This document shows, piece by piece, positions 44,232-54,452 of a stretch of DNA of 64,000 nt. Positions within the stretch are counted from its first letter, which is position 1; each line of letters begins with the position of its first letter. The translations under genes and the position numbers were made by a program. The stretch lies in NCBI GenBank assembly GCA_949710005.1, contig OX453272.1, forward strand, positions 26,468,630-26,532,629, in the 5' to 3' direction. Under the pieces are notes generated by a model, which worked only from the letters and a program-made list of their open reading frames with translations, had not been told where the DNA came from and searched no databases. The stretch is from Ricordea florida (lineage: Eukaryota > Cnidaria > Anthozoa > Corallimorpharia > Ricordeidae).

Positions 44232-45300
44232 CAGTCTGGAGGCCAATCAAATGACACACTTTCCAGAAGAACGTAACTGAACTGGTGTTTACCCTCATTA
44301 AAGAAGTGTGATGATAATTATCATTCATAAAAGCGTCAGCCTATATTTGAGAGGAGGTCTGGGCCCGAAGGCAATTATTGGCGCATTATGCTACCAACGG
44401 CGTAAAATAGTGGCCAACTCGGCGAACATTTTCAAAGACCTTGGCGTAACTTCGGTGTGGGGTCTATGCGGAATGCACCCTGGCCTCGAAGCAGCCGAAG
44501 GGACAGAAATACTTCCACTAATTGACTGTTGAGGATTTACGGGAACTCTTTCAGTTGCGTCCTCATTCTGAGCTCCTTCCAGCCGGGCCACTACTGTAAA
44601 GCACAAGCCCTTAAGATCTCCTGCGGATCACCATTCTTTCTTTCTTCACTGCTTCTTCTAGGAGTTCTGGCCTCCATGTTGTACAAAATCGCGGCACGTT
44701 TGTCCACCCCAGACCTTCCCCTGCTATGTGTAGCCCAGGATTCAGTGCGTGATGGGCAATTCAAAAGTGTGCCATTCAATTCTGTACTAAGCCGTTCCAT
44801 TCGATAGTGAGCCATTCGGTAGTATGCTATTCAATTAGGGACTGAGCCATTCAGGCCGGTACTGTTAATTTTTGCACAATCCACCAGCCATAGATGAATC
44901 CGCAACCCCCAGTCACAGTGACAAGGTCTGGGCGGTCAGTAAAGACCCCAGACAAGTTTAAAGACTACATTCTCAACTGACTGTCATGGGAGCTAATTAA
45001 CTGGACCCTGGCATCCATTATAGTGCTTTGTTAAGTTAACGTTACCGTTTGTTATAATGAATGATTTCATAGACCCCCCTTTTGTTTTTTTCTTCCTTTT
45101 TCCCCAAAAGGGAGAGATGTTGGTCAGCGGTCTTGAACTGGTTCATAGGAGTCCGCCATATTGAATAAAGGTTATGTAGTTTGACCCATGTATTGGCCTT
45201 AGACATGTAATGACAAATTTGAATGAGTTAGATCAATAATTCTCAAATGTACAATTCGTGTATGTTTATTGGTGGTACTTGGCATAATTTTCTTGTAATT
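44232..45300. other. Intergenic DNA, no gene recognised
   Basis: Only short frames. Around 44755-44865 the motif GCCATTCAATT / GCCATTCGGTA is repeated loosely. Nothing supports a gene. Confidence 0.4.
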
Positions 45301-46046
45301 AATTAATTAAAGAGATATCTAAAGCGCGTTTTCCTACCGCCCAAATTCGCTTTACAGTAGCAAATGAATTATAATCAATACACAATGCACTAAAAACTAC
45401 AAATATAGCAATATAGAAAACCTAGAAATCTAAAAAAGTCAAAATTCTAATCGAAAAAGTCAAAAATCTAAAACTAGGCTTGTCGAAAAAGATAGGTCTT
45501 AAGCTTAGTTTTAAAAAAGGGACAGATGTGCTGCCTTTAATCTCGAATGGAAGGGAATTCCAGAGATAAGGCGCGCATATTGAGAAAGCCCTCAAGCCAA
45601 TCGATTTGAGCTTGTGCGTTGGCTGCTCCAGCACAAGTTGGTTAGCGGACCTAACAGCTCGCCTAGGAACATAAGGACAGATGAGCTCAGTCAGGGACGT
45701 TGGAGTCACACCGTGGAGTGCCTTTGAGGTGTACAATAAGATCTTAAAAACAATACGCTGGCGGAAGGGGAGCCAATGCAGCTCAATAAGTAACGGCGTG
45801 ACATGATCAAACTTTCGCTTTCAAGTGATAACTTTGGCCGCCAAGTTCATAACATATATATTGTATCCTATGAATAAGATGAGCAGGTAGGCCATAGAGA
45901 AGTGCCTTACAGTAACCTAAGCGAGACGTTACTAAGGCATGCACTAGGATTTTTGGTCGAGTCAATATTAAGGCATGGACGTAGGCAGTTCTGCATAGAT
46001 CAATGACGTGTTTTTCAAAACTCATGGTGTTGTCAAACATTAGCAC
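45301..46046 (-). pseudogene. LINE RT C-terminal relic
   Basis: Minus-strand frames (46046-45807 and 45736-45422) carry MFDNTMSFEKHVIDLCRTAY, HALVTSRLGYCKALLYGLPA, then SKALHGVTPTSLTELICPYV, RSANQLVLEQP and APYLWNSLP. These are thumb and C-terminal blocks of a non-LTR reverse transcriptase. A frameshift separates the two parts. The 5' end is truncated at about 46046. Confidence 0.75.
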
Positions 46047-46178
46047 GATTAGTAGCCTCGCTTCGCGAGGAATGACGTTTCGGCTGTTCAGCCTTTTTCA
46101 GATAGAGATTTAAAGTCTAAAAACTGAAAACTTAAGACTATATTTACAATGTTTTGTGGGGATAGTTTCTAAAGAAAA

Positions 46179-47410
46179 CTCGTTCCACCCAGCATTAAAA
46201 TATACTTGGCAAATTTCAGAACTCTGTCAACTCGTTCCACCCAGCATTAAAATATACTTGGCAAATTTCAGAAACCTCAATAGCTTTTCTCGATATCAAC
46301 GTTTCAATTCACAACAACGGCCTATCAACTAGTGTGTACTACAAACCTACAGACTCTCATAGTTATTTGTTGCACTCGTCTTCTCACCCCAGCCATGTTA
46401 AAAATTCTATTCCATATTCTCAATTCCTCAGACTTCGACGTTTATGTAGTGATGAGTTGGACTTTTCCAGCAAATCAGAAGAAATGCTCCAGTTCTTCAA
46501 GAACCGTGGCTACCCTGACTCAGTTGTGAAGACAGCTCAACAACGCGCCCAAACAACTGACCAACACTCAGGACCACAAACGTCACAAAAGGAAGAGAAC
46601 CAGAGAATACCGTTTACACTCACTTTTCACCCACTCAACCTACCTGTTAAGAACATCATCCTGAAGAACTTCAAGTTACTTCAGAATGACAACGAAACAG
46701 GCAGCATCTTCTCACTACCACCACTCATCTCTTTTAAACGTAACAAAAACGTAAGCGATTTTTTAGTTAGAAGTACACTAAAATCAGACGAATCACCTGG
46801 CACATTCAACTGCACACGCAAAAGATGCAAAACTTGCCCTTTCATCTATAACACAGACAAAATAGCAGGACCTAAACGATCGTTTAAAATCACCGACCGT
46901 TTCACATGCATTTCTGCCAATGTTATCTATTGCATAAAATGCACCTTGTGCAAGAAGATATACATCGGCGAGACCGGAAGGAGATTAGGTGACCGTTTCC
47001 GCGAACACCTGCGTGACGTCGAACGAAATGACAAAGATGCATCGAAACCTGTAGCGCGACACTTTAATCTACCTAACCACTCAACTCACAACATGGCAGT
47101 ATGTGGCCTTTCCGTGCATCAGGGCAACACGGAAAGCCGTAAAAACCTAGAACAGAAGTTTATCTTCCAGCTCGGTTCTCTTAATCCCCACGGTATCAAC
47201 GAACGTTTCTCATTCATTTAATCATTCATCTAATTTATTCACTTCCATTCACACATTGCTATGGTTCCACCAATAACACGGCTCCAAACTTCTCTATATA
47301 AACTGTACGTAACCCACAATCCTCTCATTCGCTCCGACGAAGGGCTAACGCTCGAAACGTCAGCACCTCCTATTCACCTTACGGTGGTATAACTTACTTA
47401 ATCAACTCGT
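46179..47410 (+). mobile_element. Penelope-like element, 5'-truncated
   Basis: Begins with a 43-bp segment (CTCGTTCCACCCAGCATTAA...) that is repeated 52 bp further on, a partial terminal duplication of the kind Penelope-like insertions often make. It then contains the RT C-terminus and GIY-YIG domain (46240-47221) and ends with a 3' region having CTCCGACGAAGGGCTAACGC then TCGAAACGTCAGC, near 47320-47370, typical of this class. The RT core is missing. Confidence 0.75.
46240..47221 (+). CDS. Penelope-like RT thumb plus GIY-YIG endonuclease
   Basis: Open frame to TAA 47219-47221. The N-terminal part (FLDINVSIHNNGLSTSVYYK, PTDSHSYL, QFLRLRRLCSDELDF) is the end of a Penelope-type RT. The C-terminal part holds the Cys cluster (CTRKRCKTCPF, VIYCIKCTLC) followed by the GIY-YIG nuclease core KKIYIGETGRRLGDRFREHL, with conserved Tyr, Gly, Arg and His, and a downstream Glu-containing helix (NLEQKFIFQLG). 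In complete elements the nuclease nicks the target and the RT copies the RNA. Here the RT active site is absent, so the product could at most be a nuclease fragment. Confidence 0.8.
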
Positions 47411-47776
47411 TTGATTTACCCAATTTCTTATATTTACAATGGTTGTGCGTACAGAAAGTACCGGTTGTTATAAGTAGCCTATGCAAGAAGGATTCAAATT
47501 ACAAAAAGAATAACACCTGTATGTTTGAAAAGTGAAACAAAGTGACGCAATAAAATTTGTGTAGCAGCTCAAAGGGTAGCAAATTACCCACCAAGGTCCT
47601 CTGAATAAACATTCACTCACAACGAAATTAAAAATTCCCCAACAGGGCCCCTGAACCCAAGAGCAATGACACAATTCAAACAATTTAAACTGTTTACATC
47701 AAATTAATAGGGATTCATCATTTGATTGCATCAGATTAATAGGGGTAGGAACTTAACTATATATATATATATATAT
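47411..47776. other. Intergenic DNA, (TA)n run at 47757-47777
   Basis: No gene. The TA run borders the next element. Confidence 0.5.
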
Positions 47777-47783
47777 ACATAAG

Positions 47784-48055
47784 CAGGAGCCCATCACCCG
47801 GAGCCTCCATACACACTATATCCTTGAGTCAACCTTTGCTCGTATCTTTTTATTTTTAGAACAGTCTCAAGAGAATATTTTGTGAGACGCTATCACTGGT
47901 TTGTGACTGCATGCGACGTAAAAGAACAACTTTGTTGTGATTGGATGGTACAATGCATTCGCGGGAATTCGAACGACTAAAAATAGAAAGATACGGGCAA
48001 AGGTTGTCTCCCAGGGTTTATAAGGGAGATGGAGGCTCTGGGTGATGGGCTCCTG
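47784..48055. mobile_element. hAT-like MITE, 272 bp
   Basis: Inverted ends CAGGAGCCCATCACCCGGAG (continuing CCTCCAT) and ATGGAGGCTCTGGGTGATGG (continuing GCTCCTG). Flanked by a 7-bp direct repeat ACATAAG (47777-47783, 48056-48062). Start CAG and near-8-bp duplication point to hAT. Non-coding. Confidence 0.8.
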
Positions 48056-48062
48056 ACATAAG

Positions 48063-48880
48063 TTAAAAAATTGCGAGGACGGACCACTTCTGACATAAAA
48101 AAAAAAGATTAAAAAATTTCATTAAAACATTTCGACCTTCTTCAGTTATTGTAACTTTTGAATAAAAACGATTAAGGTGCTAGTGATTACGTAACTACAT
48201 GTGACAATGTGATCAATATGGTACAAAGTCACATAAAGCGCAGAAAATGGTGCTAATTAACAAAGAACAAAATCAACAAAGCTACTTTGAAAATAATCGG
48301 CAGAATATGAGAGATAAAAACTAAAATACCAAACTGGCTAAAACGAATAGAATAACCAAAGAGGCGACGTGGCAAGCATTAGAAAAAAACTTAACCCAAC
48401 CTTACATGTAACTGTAAACTTCACCCGTATCAAAAACCCAAAACGAGGCCTTTGGAGCCCGAAAGGGCAAAATAACAACAAAACCCCTGGAGGGGACCTT
48501 CAATAATATCAGTCATAATAAGGTTACCTTGGCAGGGCCTGTGAGTCTAATCATCACCTAAAGGGCTGACAAAATCCAAAAAAAAAAGGCCTTTGAACGA
48601 TTGATCAGTAACGTACAATATAGGAGAGGAAATTAATTATAACAAATTCTGTTTTTCGAATTAGCCTGCAAAGCAGGCGTATTTTGGAGCGCGATCCATG
48701 AATTGTTTTCAGGAATACCGTTGTCCTGCCATCTTGGACGTTAAAACTACCAGAGAGTTGGGACGAGTCAAAAACTGATTTTAAGGGAGAGGCTGATGGG
48801 TTTAAAATAGGAGAGGGAGAGGGGGAGCACTCCTCTCGCCTCCTCCTCTTTGAGATTTTTTGACCTACGAAAAGATGGTA
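48063..48880. other. Intergenic DNA, no gene seen
   Basis: AT-rich, polypurine stretches, no supported feature. Confidence 0.5.
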
Positions 48881-49375
48881 TGATAGAACCTTGAGGGAAA
48901 AGTTCTTTTAGTTTGGGGTTGGTATGTAGAATGGACAAATGCTTTCAGATTATGTTTCCTACGTCAGGTAAATTTGGATTAAATGTGATAAAAAATGGAA
49001 ATAATTTCCTCTTTTCCTTTCCACGAGTCCCGAGTAAATCATTTCTAGGAATGGCTCAGGCTTTGGAGAATCGATCTGAAACTAATTTAGAAGGATAGCC
49101 CTGGTTAACAAGGTACCCTTTGTACTCAGCTGTTCTCTCGGCAAGAAAAATCACTTCAGAGCAATTTCCTTTCAATCTTGTGGCAACTCCACATATAGGA
49201 TAGCCTTGAAAACATGCTTACGATGGCAGCTAGAAGGTGGAAGATATAAGTGACTGTCTGTAGGCTTGGAATAGACGTCTGTCTTAATAAACCCATCAAT
49301 AAGATATAAAGTAAGATCCAGTAGGTAAAGCTCACGCGTCGTCATTTTCCTCTCGGCTTGCGGCTTCTTCACCTC
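48881..49375 (-). pseudogene. Second Penelope-like RT relic
   Basis: Minus-strand frame 49372-49172 reads LDLTLYLIDGFIKTDVYSKP, TDSHLYLPPSSCHRKHVF, matching the YKPTDSHSYL block of the element at 46.2 kb. In other frames downstream come EYKGYL-like and RERKRGNYF-like pieces and NYFHF. A decayed member of the same class, opposite orientation, with several frameshifts. Confidence 0.6.
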
Positions 49376-49452
49376 CGCCTGCTTCAGAAATCTTCTGGAG
49401 TTTTTCTTTCAATTCAGCTATCTCAGCTCGTTAACACTGGTTCTTCTTCTTT

Positions 49453-49709
49453 AGGGGTGGCGAATGGTAAATGCGAGACTTTGCGAGACGGCGAGACTAG
49501 CGTTTTTCTTTGCGAGCGCGAGACATTTTGACTTTTTAGATTGCGAAATCGAGACTTAAATGTGTTTTTAGTGCGAGACTCTTTCGTATAAAAATAGAGA
49601 GTGCGAGACGCACATAACCGCTAAAAAGCGAGACTGCGAGACCCGTGAAATTTGATTGAAATTTTGCGAGACCCAGAGTTTTTGAAGGACCATTTGCCAT
49701 CCCTTTCCT
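49453..49709. repeat. Possible MITE with GCGAGAC repeats
   Basis: AGGGGTGGCGAATGGT at the left and ACCATTTGCCATCCCT at the right form an imperfect inverted repeat (14 of 16). The inside is dominated by GCGAGAC motifs. I see no convincing target duplication. Confidence 0.4.
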
Positions 49710-49797
49710 TAGCTCTTCAGTCACGGTCATAATTGGCAGATAAAAACGATAAATTATAGCTTTATCTCGGAGAGCTCTTGAACACACGTCCGTCTAG

Positions 49798-50241
49798 GGT
49801 TGTAGCGAAAACTAAGACCCCCGAAAACTTAGACCTAAGACCTAAGACCCGAAAACTAAGACCCGAAAACTAAGACCCCTTTATTTTCTTTTTTTTCCAA
49901 ACCCCTGCTCCAACCCCGTTCTTGATTATGATAAATTGTAGGATTATGATGTCTTTCCGCCGCCCGGACTTTAGAAAAAGCGAAAACGAATACCCGAAAG
50001 AAAACTAAGACCCCCGAAAACTAAACGCGAAAACGAAGACCCGAAAACGAAGACCCGAAAACTAAGACCCCCTTACTTTATTAATTTTTGCCCTTTGTTT
50101 ATCTTTGTGATCTATGATCACGGTGTTCACTTTTGTTTGATTATCGTTTCCTTCGTTTTCGGGTCTTCGTTTTCGGGTCTTAGTTTTCGGGTCTAAGGTC
50201 TTAGGTCTTAGTTTTCGGGGGTCTTAGTTTTCGCTACAACC
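49798..50241. mobile_element. 444-bp inverted-repeat element with 10-bp target duplication
   Basis: Inverted ends GGTTGTAGCGAAAACTAAGA (continuing CCCCCGAAAAC) and the exact mirror at the right. Flanked by GTCCGTCTAG at both sides (49788-49797, 50242-50251), a perfect 10-bp direct repeat. Each end is followed by tandem copies of a 14-bp motif, GAAAACTAAGACCC. Duplications of 9-11 bp with repetitive ends suggest a Mutator-like element. No coding sequence. Confidence 0.85.
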
Positions 50242-50858
50242 GTCCGTCTAGTACAGGCGCTCGGTGCCGGAAAATTCTCTTAGGCTTCAGGCTGATTGCC
50301 TCTAAGTAAGGACCAATTTATTGCCATAAAAGACACATAAGTAAAATGTAACGTAAAAAGCAGGTGGGGGAGTGGGGAGGAGGAAGCGAAGTCTGGAAAC
50401 AAGTTTACATGATAAACCGAGTAGGACTGTGTACTAAAACAGAACCCTGCTTGAAACAAGCTTGCCTGGCGACAAACTCCGATTTCCTTTACATTGTGGT
50501 CCTTGATATTGTGTTTTATTCGCGAAAATCCTGCCACAAAGACTTTTGCTTTGATGAAAGGTAAGCCTATCATCATGGAGATTATTATTTGGTGTTTTTG
50601 AATCCTTGATCATTCTAGTTTCATATACAAAAGGAGTGAAAACATTCAGTCAGATTCTCATATTATTACCGTGATTTGCTTGCAATCGTGAAATCATTTG
50701 GTTGTAATCTAAGTGATTGGAAGCACAAACTGGTCTCTCAAGTCATACAATCGTTCTGATTGTTTGCATGATGTAGTCTGCCTGATATGGCTTACCTTAT
50801 TAATAGAATGACTAATGATGCAATTTGTTGGTTGAAAGTGTGACCCAAGACAAATTTT

Positions 50859-51010
50859 GGCAAGATTTCAGCACAGGTCCCTACTTCATTATGTATGCAG
50901 CAGATGAATTGTTTAGGGTAATGGAATGTAAACATTTCTTGTTATTGCAGAATAAAACAGTATGTCTGCAGCATGCATAATGAAGTAGGGAACAGTGCGG
51001 AAATCATTCC
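50859..51010. mobile_element. MITE of the TTTCCGCACAGG family, copy 5
   Basis: Ends GGCAAGATTTCAGCACAGGT and AACAGTGCGGAAATCATTCC; long subtype in reverse orientation to copy 1. Confidence 0.8.
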
Positions 51011-51126
51011 CAAATTTTGTGTCGCAATCGAAATTTCCAAACCCGTTATTGGATAGCAGCTACCTGTGAATATTTCAAACATTTCACTTCAAGATTGTTG
51101 TACTTATAAAAGGTGGATATAGTTTA

Positions 51127-51738
51127 TGTTAGTATATACTAAAACAGTGGATAGCGTTGAAGGTGCGCTCTGATTGGCTAGTCAAACTCCGAATATCCTG
51201 TACTATTTACCTCCGAGCAACTTGCGAATTTTTCGCTCTGCCGCGTGAACATGGCGGCCCGGTTTGTATGTATGACAAGCGAAAGAAATCATCCAAATTA
51301 ACAACGAAGCAGTCCATGGAAACTCAAAGAAAGCGACTAAATTTGGCTTGGCCGTGTTCAGAGGTAATGGCTTATGTTTTTAACCCGGAGTTTATCGATA
51401 AAAAATAACGAGAAAGGTTTTGTTTACAAATGCAAATTCAATCTTGCGTAACCAAATTTGATGTCACTTGTTCACTTGAGAACCAAAGTTGAATTATATT
51501 TTTTACAGAATGCTTTCAAATACAGAAAGGGTCTGCAATTCCATTTGATGAAATGTCGCCACTAGAACTAAACAAAATTTTTTCTCTCGGCGAGAAAACA
51601 AGACGTACGGCAGTAATTACAACAAAAAATCCCTTATGGCGATCGGCGCTGCGGTGGATTGTCATGTGAGAAGTCCTCCATTTTCCAAGCCCTTTTCTCT
51701 TTTTTGTGTACACTTATCTCACTGTTTTAGTATATACT
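51127..51738 (+). mobile_element. Inverted-repeat element with a decayed N-terminal ORF
   Basis: Ends TTAGTATATACTAAAACAGTG and CACTGTTTTAGTATATA are inverted. Inside, ATG 51251 starts MAARFVCMT; after a frameshift the adjacent frame gives AKEIIQINNEAV and KKATKFGLAVFR, ending at a good splice donor (AG/GTAATGG, near 51362). MAARFV...NTKKATKFGLxVFR is how I remember the start of many tyrosine-recombinase (Crypton/KIAA1958-like) proteins in corals, but that assignment is from memory. The remaining sequence is non-coding. Confidence 0.45.
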
Positions 51739-51852
51739 AAAACAACTATTCACCTCAGTGTCGGTGGTTAGTGCTGGATATTTACCTCGCCGCTTCGCGG
51801 CTCGGTAAATATCCAGCACTAGCCACCTCCACTTCGGTGAATAGTTGTTAAT
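51739..51852. repeat. Perfect-looking foldback palindrome, about 110 bp
   Basis: AACAACTATTCACC, GGTGGTTAGTGCTGGATATT and TACCTCGCCGC pair with GCGGCTCGGTAAATATCCAG, CACTAGCCACC and GGTGAATAGTTGTT around a TTCG loop. It shares the TATACTAAAACA edge with the neighbouring element. Confidence 0.75.
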
Positions 51853-52734
51853 TATCATTAATCGTACAAAGGAATCAAATGCATGCCACATGAAAATAAG
51901 TATTTTACTTTGCACTGGATGTGGGGAGAGAACTAACCTTCTCAGGGGATGATTTGACTTGGACAAAGTGACTGTGGAGGGAAGTTACCGTAATGCTAAC
52001 AAAGTGTATTGGGCCACCAAGGCACTGTAGGCCTGATAACAACTGATCACTGTGCAGCTGGACCATTTCCCTGAGTGAAGTTATCTCATGAAATCCTTTG
52101 TAATAACCCCAACCAGGAACAATTCACTGTGATAGAACACAGGCAATGCAAGCAATTATGATGACTTTAATTGCACCTGCCATTAACCATTGTCTGTTTA
52201 GTGTTCTCATGATCATCTACTGTAATTGCTCTGTTTGCAAGACTATTTTTCAAATTGACAGTCTTAGTCAATGCTAATTGTATAGCAAGCATTAGTTACT
52301 CAAGTACATTCTCTTCAAGTTTATTGCCCCGAAAGTCCAGATGACTTGTATGATAACAAATTTTCATAAAATAGAATAATAAATTATTCTCAAAAGCAAA
52401 GTTTGCTTTTGTTTATTAGTGGCACATTGAATATTCCTTTCATAAAGCTCTGAGACTGTTCACAAGCAGCACATGGTGAGTAAGGGTGCTATTTAATCTA
52501 AGCAGTAATCAAATGAATTCACCCTGTTGAATGTCTATTATTTTATAATTCATTATGCTAATGTTTTTGAGAATGACTTATTGTGTGGTCCTATTTGAAT
52601 TACTTTTGTATCCTTCAATTGATAAATTTGCCAATGTACCACTCTTTTCCTCCTCAAAGATTTATATGCAATAATTTTAATGATAGGGTTTGAACATGTC
52701 AGTTAATCCTTAGCAGTGCAGAATGTCAAAATTG

Positions 52735-52990
52735 AGTGCAAAAAAGTTGAAAGTGAGTGCAGATTTGAATTGATATTTTTTGCATGTATAATGTGCATCT
52801 ATGTTATTAGCAAGTAATCAAATGTTTTCAAGGGCAATTTAGAATAAGTAAGCACCGAGACATTTTTCAAAGACAGCAAACTACATTCACCTTACAGGTG
52901 TGGTGCAATTTTTTATTCTTTGAAAAATTTACTTGTGCTTAGTTATTGTAAATTGATCCTGATAAGCATTAAAAGAGAGATGCTTTTGAA
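52735..52990. repeat. Decayed relative of the 14.6-kb palindrome
   Basis: Shared motifs: GTGCAAAAAAGTTGAAAGTG, TTTTTGCATGTATAATG, GCAAGTAATCAAATG, AATTTACTTGTGCTTAG and GTGCAATTTTTTATTCTTTG. Arms still pair loosely. Confidence 0.5.
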
Positions 52991-53271
52991 TGATAACTGA
53001 TGGGACTCAGCAAGCTGGAAAGTGTCAAGTGGAATAGTTAATATTTGTGGGCTCTGAAAGCATAGTACATGTATGTGTGGAACACTATAAAAACTAGAAT
53101 TGGTATATATTAGAGGTAAACAATTATGGTGCTCTCAACCAGTCTGTAATTGAAATTTCACAGCAAGTGTTTCTTGTCTTGCATTCCTTAATAAGGTCAG
53201 AAATTTCCTGAAGGATCTTTTTATGAAAGGTACCATACAGTTATGGTGATAAATAAGGAAACTCAAGTTAC

Positions 53272-53370
53272 GTAACCCTTACTAAGGGGCTAACTTTGAT
53301 GAGTAAAATCGTCTGGTGTTAGCCAGAGTAAAATCTATCAAGTCACTCTTAGGAGGGAAAGGGTTGGTTA
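53272..53370. repeat. Degenerate copy of the 100-bp MITE (25.9 kb family)
   Basis: GAGTAAAATCGTCTGGTGTT and AGAGTAAAATCTATCAAGTC match the interior of the pair at 25866-26081; the ends are eroded (GTAACCCTTACTAAGG, GGAGGGAAAGGGTT). Confidence 0.7.
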
Positions 53371-53379
53371 AGAAGAGAG

Positions 53380-54240
53380 ATTTTTTTGTGAATTCTAAAG
53401 GAGGGAGCCAGCATCTTCTTGAATTGAAACACTAGAAAATAATGTGATGATAAAATGGTTGGTGTTTCAAGCATTAGCCCTGTAATGCTCTTATGAGGGC
53501 TAATGCTAAGACCTTTAGCTTCTCTATCAACTTATGTTGGCGTAAGAACCTTCCAAACATATTTTATAAAGCCTTTTATTGTGTCCTGGAATTAGTATGA
53601 CAAATAATTGGCTAATGGCTGTGCTGTTGTTGTCAAGTTTTGCCCATAAAAGTGCTGCCATCCCCTTTAAATAATTATCTCACCTTCCTTTAAGAGGAAA
53701 AATTTGATAAGGCCAGGCCCTCCCCCTAAAGAAAAAAAATTCTTCAATTGATAACACTAAATCAGGTTAATCAGGTAAAGGAAAGTGTTAAATGTTACTG
53801 TTATTCGACATCTGTGCATAATCAAAAAGAAGTTAATACTGAGGTTTGGTAGAGCACATATACATGCCCCAATTGCTATAATGAACTGAAATTATGGCAC
53901 TAAGTTTAATCCTGAGCTTGCAATATATGATTAGAGCTCTTGTATTACACATCCATATAATGCCGCATTTAGCTAAATCAAAAAGCCACCCCTGTCTATT
54001 AACTGCTCCCTGTAATTAGCCACTGCTGATGAAATCACTAATGAATACGCCACCCAGGTGGCTTAATAGAGTATTAAATTTTACGGTTTTTATTCTTTGT
54101 TGAAATAGAGAGGCCTCAAGTGAATAGAAGCTACAGTAGTTCAGCGCAACTGACATCTTCACCAGGATTAAACAAAAAGAAGTGAATTAGCAACAGACTT
54201 ATCTTATAAATTTTCATCTTGTAAACTATCCGTGAAGACA
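53380..54240 (+). other. 5' region of the downstream zinc-finger gene, duplicated from or to 33.7-34.4 kb
   Basis: Blocks such as CTTCTCTATCAACTTATGTT and GTAGTTCAGCGCAACTGACA with CATCTTCACCAGGATTAAAC have close counterparts at 33930, 34340 and 34360. The duplication unit therefore includes at least about 1 kb upstream of each gene. Confidence 0.6.
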
Positions 54241-54241
54241 A

Positions 54242-54319
54242 ATGAACATTGGCGAGTTAGACACTGTGTCAAATCCTGACTGCGAAAGATGCTTCAGCCA
54301 AACAAAACGTGTTGGTTAA
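54242..54319 (+). CDS. Short upstream ORF with a half zinc finger (25 codons)
   Basis: ATG 54242 to TAA 54317-54319 reads MNIGELDTVSNPDCERCFSQ then TKRVG. CERCFSQ looks like the Cys half of a finger. It could be a small upstream ORF of the zinc-finger transcript or the trace of an older 5' extension; in the paralog the corresponding stretch lacks the ATG frame. Confidence 0.3.
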   Translation: MNIGELDTVSNPDCERCFSQTKRVG

Positions 54320-54452
54320 TCCCACAAACTAGATACTGCTAGTTGGAAAACGTAGGTGCACTAATTGCTACAACTGCTGTAGTCTAGGGACAACATCTAC
54401 AGGTGTTCGACAGTGCACTTTAAAGGCAAGAAACTTTATTCATTCATAGGCT

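Larger units (their letters stand above)
50565..52640. repeat. Diverged duplicate of the 25.7-27.4 kb region
   Basis: 50565-50690 matches 25740-26130 in direct orientation (with the two MITEs absent). From about 50695 on, blocks match 27425 down to 26560 in inverted orientation. Insertions (50859-51010 and 51127-51738) break it up. Confidence 0.55.
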
